Assembly (NCBI GenBank): GCA_900128395.1
Contig: LT649393.1
Span: forward strand, 1 to 28,997
DNA: 28,997 nt
Direction of reading: 5' to 3'
Source: Stramenopiles sp. TOSAG23-2
Taxonomy: Eukaryota > Sar
The notes beneath the pieces are model-generated. The model was not told the origin of the DNA. It did no database searches and worked only from the letters and a program-made list of their open reading frames with translations. This document shows positions 26,576 to 28,997 of the stretch, one piece after another; position 1 is the first letter of the stretch; each line of letters starts with the position of its first letter. The position numbers and the translations under genes were made by a program.

Positions 26576-28069
26576 CTATTCTTGGATTTTCTTCCCACTT
26601 TCTCTTTCCCCCGCTCGCCGTAACAAAAACCTCCTACGATCATCCGCCACATCAGTCGTCATTTCAATTGGTGCTTGTGAATCTGCACTCCATTCCCACC
26701 AACTACCATCATAATTTTTAACATTTAAATAACCACAACTACTCATGGTTGACCAAACGAAACTACTTCGAATACCACCTAAACAATATGAAATGATATA
26801 TATCCCTGCACTATTAGCAATATCTTTTGCTGACGTTGGAATGCCTAATGCACCCCATTCGCTTTTTAATGTTTCACATGTTTTCATAGTTGAACTACCA
26901 TCAACAAATACATTTTTCCAATGCCAATGCTTACTTTTTGGTAAATGCCCAACACGAGATGTACCATAATCTTTTTTACCATCATATTCTTCTTTATCTC
27001 TAACATCTATTAAATATAATGCTATATCTTTATTTTTATGTTGAACATCAACAGGATTAGTCACCAATCCAAGTAATTCACCTTTTTTAACACGAATATT
27101 TTCAACAGGTTCAACAACGACAGTAGAAGGTGTAATACCGGAACAACATGTCTTTGGTTTTTGTGGTTGAACCCACGTTTGTGCATTTGCTGCTCGAAAT
27201 CCACCATATAATATGTACGACTTTGTTATATTCATGTATTGCAAATTCCAATATACACGACCTTCCTCACCCCATGCATGATTCCAATCACCATAGACTA
27301 TTGTTGTATATGTTTTATCAATACCAAGTTGTTGAAATTTAGTTTGTATTACATTATCAGCACTTAATAATCCACTTTCTGGATCATCAGTAAACATTGT
27401 CCAAGGTGTATGTATTGAATTTGGTATGGACGCGTCACTAACTTTATTTCGACAATCTAAAATAGTAACATATTTTAACTTTCTAGCATCTTCAATTGAT
27501 ATAAAAACTTGTTTCCCTGCATCTGTAGGCATTGTAATGTAACGGGGCTCAATATAATAGTAATATACAACGGGTACCAAGACAGCTAAAATTAAACAAA
27601 AACAAAATCCACAAATTTTACATAAAAATTTTCTACGTTGTCGAGCCTTTTCACGTATTAATAATTCCTCGGGTGATAGCTCAGCGAGTTTCAATTTTCC
27701 TTTTTTTTCCCGTTTTGCCCTTTTCTTCTCTTCCTCTCTTTCTATACGAGCCCTTTCCTGTTCTTCTATTTGTGATGGTGTCATCGACCAGTCCGACACA
27801 GATTTATCATCATCATCTATTACATATTCACTTACATTATCATCATCACCATCGTTGTCTTCTTGGTGCAATGCTTTTAAATTTTCTTCGTTTAATTTTT
27901 TTTGTGAATCTGATAATTTAACAATACCTAACTCTATATGTTCCACGCCATTTGTACTTGTTTCTCCTATATGTTTTTTCTTCTTCTTTTTAAACATTGC
28001 GTGTACTTTATCAAAACAAAAATCTATCTCTATATTGTTATTACTTATTACATGATGATGTGTCAACAA
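26576..28069 (-). CDS. Membrane-anchored tandem-rhodanese sulfurtransferase
   Basis: A 497-residue protein with a long charged, partly coiled-coil N-terminus (~26-150), one membrane segment (about 153-172) and two rhodanese domains. In the first (~186-305) the active-site loop reads VYGDWNHAWGEEGR, with Asp261 where Cys is needed, so it is inactive, as usual in tandem thiosulfate/mercaptopyruvate sulfurtransferases. The second (~322-470) has ISYCLGGIRSS with active Cys429 and Gly-Gly-x-Arg-Ser-Ser, then YDGSWWEWS (453-461), a family hallmark. It would transfer sulfane sulfur to an acceptor. The anchor is unusual: most relatives are soluble or mitochondrial. Type II topology (charged side cytosolic) is inferred from flanking Lys/Arg. 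A second Met at residue 25 (MFKKKK) may be the true start. The exact donor is not evident from sequence. Confidence 0.9.
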   Translation of the reverse strand: MLTHHHVISNNNIEIDFCFDKVHAMFKKKKKKHIGETSTNGVEHIELGIVKLSDSQKKLNEENLKALHQEDNDGDDDNVSEYVIDDDDKSVSDWSMTPSQIEEQERARIEREEEKKRAKREKKGKLKLAELSPEELLIREKARQRRKFLCKICGFCFCLILAVLVPVVYYYYIEPRYITMPTDAGKQVFISIEDARKLKYVTILDCRNKVSDASIPNSIHTPWTMFTDDPESGLLSADNVIQTKFQQLGIDKTYTTIVYGDWNHAWGEEGRVYWNLQYMNITKSYILYGGFRAANAQTWVQPQKPKTCCSGITPSTVVVEPVENIRVKKGELLGLVTNPVDVQHKNKDIALYLIDVRDKEEYDGKKDYGTSRVGHLPKSKHWHWKNVFVDGSSTMKTCETLKSEWGALGIPTSAKDIANSAGIYIISYCLGGIRSSFVWSTMSSCGYLNVKNYDGSWWEWSADSQAPIEMTTDVADDRRRFLLRRAGERESGKKIQE

Positions 28070-28171
28070 GAAGCAGTAGACGAAAAAAACAATTTTCTAC
28101 TTTTTTTATTTTTATTATTAATATATAAATATTTTTTGTTCTAATTTGAGCATTTGATAATCAGGGTTGGC

Positions 28172-28963
28172 ACCGACATGTCGGGAACTTTTTTAAGGTT
28201 TTCCTAATGATATGTTAGGCCTAAAAAATAAAACAGAGGACTATTGTGACACGAAAATGGAATTTTTACCTCTTCCCGACATAAGTGCTGTGTGCCCTGT
28301 AAATTATTTGCGGTACCATGTCGGGAAGTTTAAATAGGCCTGTGTAATGCTAGCGTACCGCAAAATGATTTTGATTTTGCGGTATGACTTTTGCGGTATG
28401 ACTTTTTGCGGTATGAATGCTATGTCCATAGTATAATGCTGTGTCACTGTTATAATGGTATCTCCATGTTAGGGTTTTTTTTGTTCCGATTTTCCCTATG
28501 ATAAAGAACTCTTAGACATGTTATTGGTACATAAAAAGTTAGACCAATATCATACTCTCCTTAAATCCTAAAATTAATTCTTATGCTATTCCTATATGTA
28601 AAGTACAGCCTACTTATTATCAACCAATTTTTCATCCACTTTTTTCCAGATTTTTCGTTTACAAGTGTTTTTTTCTAAAATATGGATACACCACAACCAA
28701 GAAAGTGTATTTTAGTAAAATTAACTACCCCAACTCCCTCTACAAAAAACTAATCTGTAAAATCCTTAGGTGAAAACACCTCTTTTTCGTGTCGGGAACG
28801 TTACCGACATGTCGGGAACGCATGTCGGGAACTTTAAGGATACCGCAAAATGAAATAGCATGAAATAGCATGGGTGCCGCAAAAGTTACCGACATGTCGG
28901 GAAGTTACCGACATGAGAATAGGTAGAGAATAGCATTAGAGAGATTTTGTGCTTCCCGACATG
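28172..28963. repeat. Nine ACCGACATGTCGGGAA sites and half-sites
   Basis: The full 16-mer, with perfect palindromic core CCGACATGTCGG, occurs at 28172-28187, 28803-28818 and 28888-28903. Partial or half copies occur at 28273-28282 (reverse), 28318-28327, 28788-28798, 28821-28831, 28907-28915 and 28953-28963 (reverse). No copy was noticed in the rest of the window. The element is GC-rich in AT-rich DNA. Spacing is irregular, so it is not a simple tandem array. Confidence 0.9.
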
Positions 28964-28988
28964 AGACGATTTTATCATTTTGCGGTTT
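28307..28988. repeat. TTTTGCGGTATGAC motif cluster
   Basis: Three tandem copies run 28375-28416 with a 14/15-base period. Single copies lie at 28307-28315, 28356-28365 (reverse), 28841-28850 (reverse), 28876-28884 (reverse) and 28978-28988. They alternate with the CCGACATGTCGG sites. A 10-base tandem TGAAATAGCA (28851-28870) sits between two of them. Confidence 0.85.
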
Positions 28989-28997
28989 GGGCTTTTT

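Larger units (their letters stand above)
28070..28997. other. Gene-free end with interleaved motif clusters
   Basis: No open frame here looks coding on either strand. About 28160-28475 and 28780-28997 are packed with two short motif families, ACCGACATGTCGGGAA and TTTTGCGGTATGAC, described separately. Between them (28480-28780) the DNA is ordinary AT-rich sequence. The window ends inside a motif, so the region continues. Confidence 0.75.

Noticed and set aside
28467-28475. Telomere-like TTAGGG (and CCCTAAA at about 24089)
   Set aside because: Single copies only; no tandem array, so there is no evidence of a chromosome end.
28150-28997. CRISPR array
   Set aside because: Repeats occur in both orientations with irregular spacing and the window is clearly eukaryotic.

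Overview
The window is nuclear DNA of an AT-rich, gene-dense protist. All three stop codons are used in the standard way. Most genes are single long exons separated by very AT-rich spacers, and several proteins carry Asn or Asp runs encoded by AAT/GAT microsatellites. Two proteins have mitochondrial-type leaders and three or four have secretory leaders. The gene set (mitochondrial Atm1-type ABC exporter, Twinkle helicase with an intact zinc finger, GCC2/GCC3 repeat protein, myristoylated TLDc protein, secreted coiled-coil protein with spaced cysteines) best fits a microbial alga or related protist, perhaps a stramenopile. That placement is inference from gene content; no rRNA or organelle marker is present.

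Layout, left to right: Atm1/ABCB7-like exporter (245-2356, +); secreted coiled-coil protein (2813-4045, -); disordered Asn/Tyr-rich protein ending in ankyrin repeats (4979-6997, +); secreted trypsin-fold protein that has lost its catalytic residues, fused to GCC2/GCC3 cysteine-rich repeats (7708-10980, +); class I ribonucleotide reductase large subunit (11666-14131, +); two-exon myristoylated TLDc protein (14638-16165, -); small membrane protein (16951-17370, +); multi-pass membrane protein with a Tudor-like tail (17676-18806, -); signal-anchored class I methyltransferase (19485-21062, +); mitochondrial Twinkle-type primase-helicase (21153-23729, -); a 59-residue candidate gene (24506-24685, +); a C-x4-C 'PGC-PxET' protein of unknown function (24797-25456, -); a TECR-like enoyl reductase (25753-26442, +); and a membrane-anchored tandem rhodanese (26576-28069, -). 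The last ~850 bases hold no gene but a dense cluster of two interleaved short motif families.

The genes do not form a pathway or operon. Two act in mitochondria: Atm1 in export for cytosolic iron-sulfur assembly, Twinkle in mtDNA replication. RNR supplies dNTPs. The rest are secretory, membrane or unknown.

Two patterns cut across the window. Spacers between convergent genes carry short palindromes and hairpins, while spacers upstream of genes carry small GC-rich patches, two of which share an exact 12-mer. The most informative single results are the dead protease, the hidden last exon of the TLDc gene, the 59-codon small ORF and the right-end repeat cluster.
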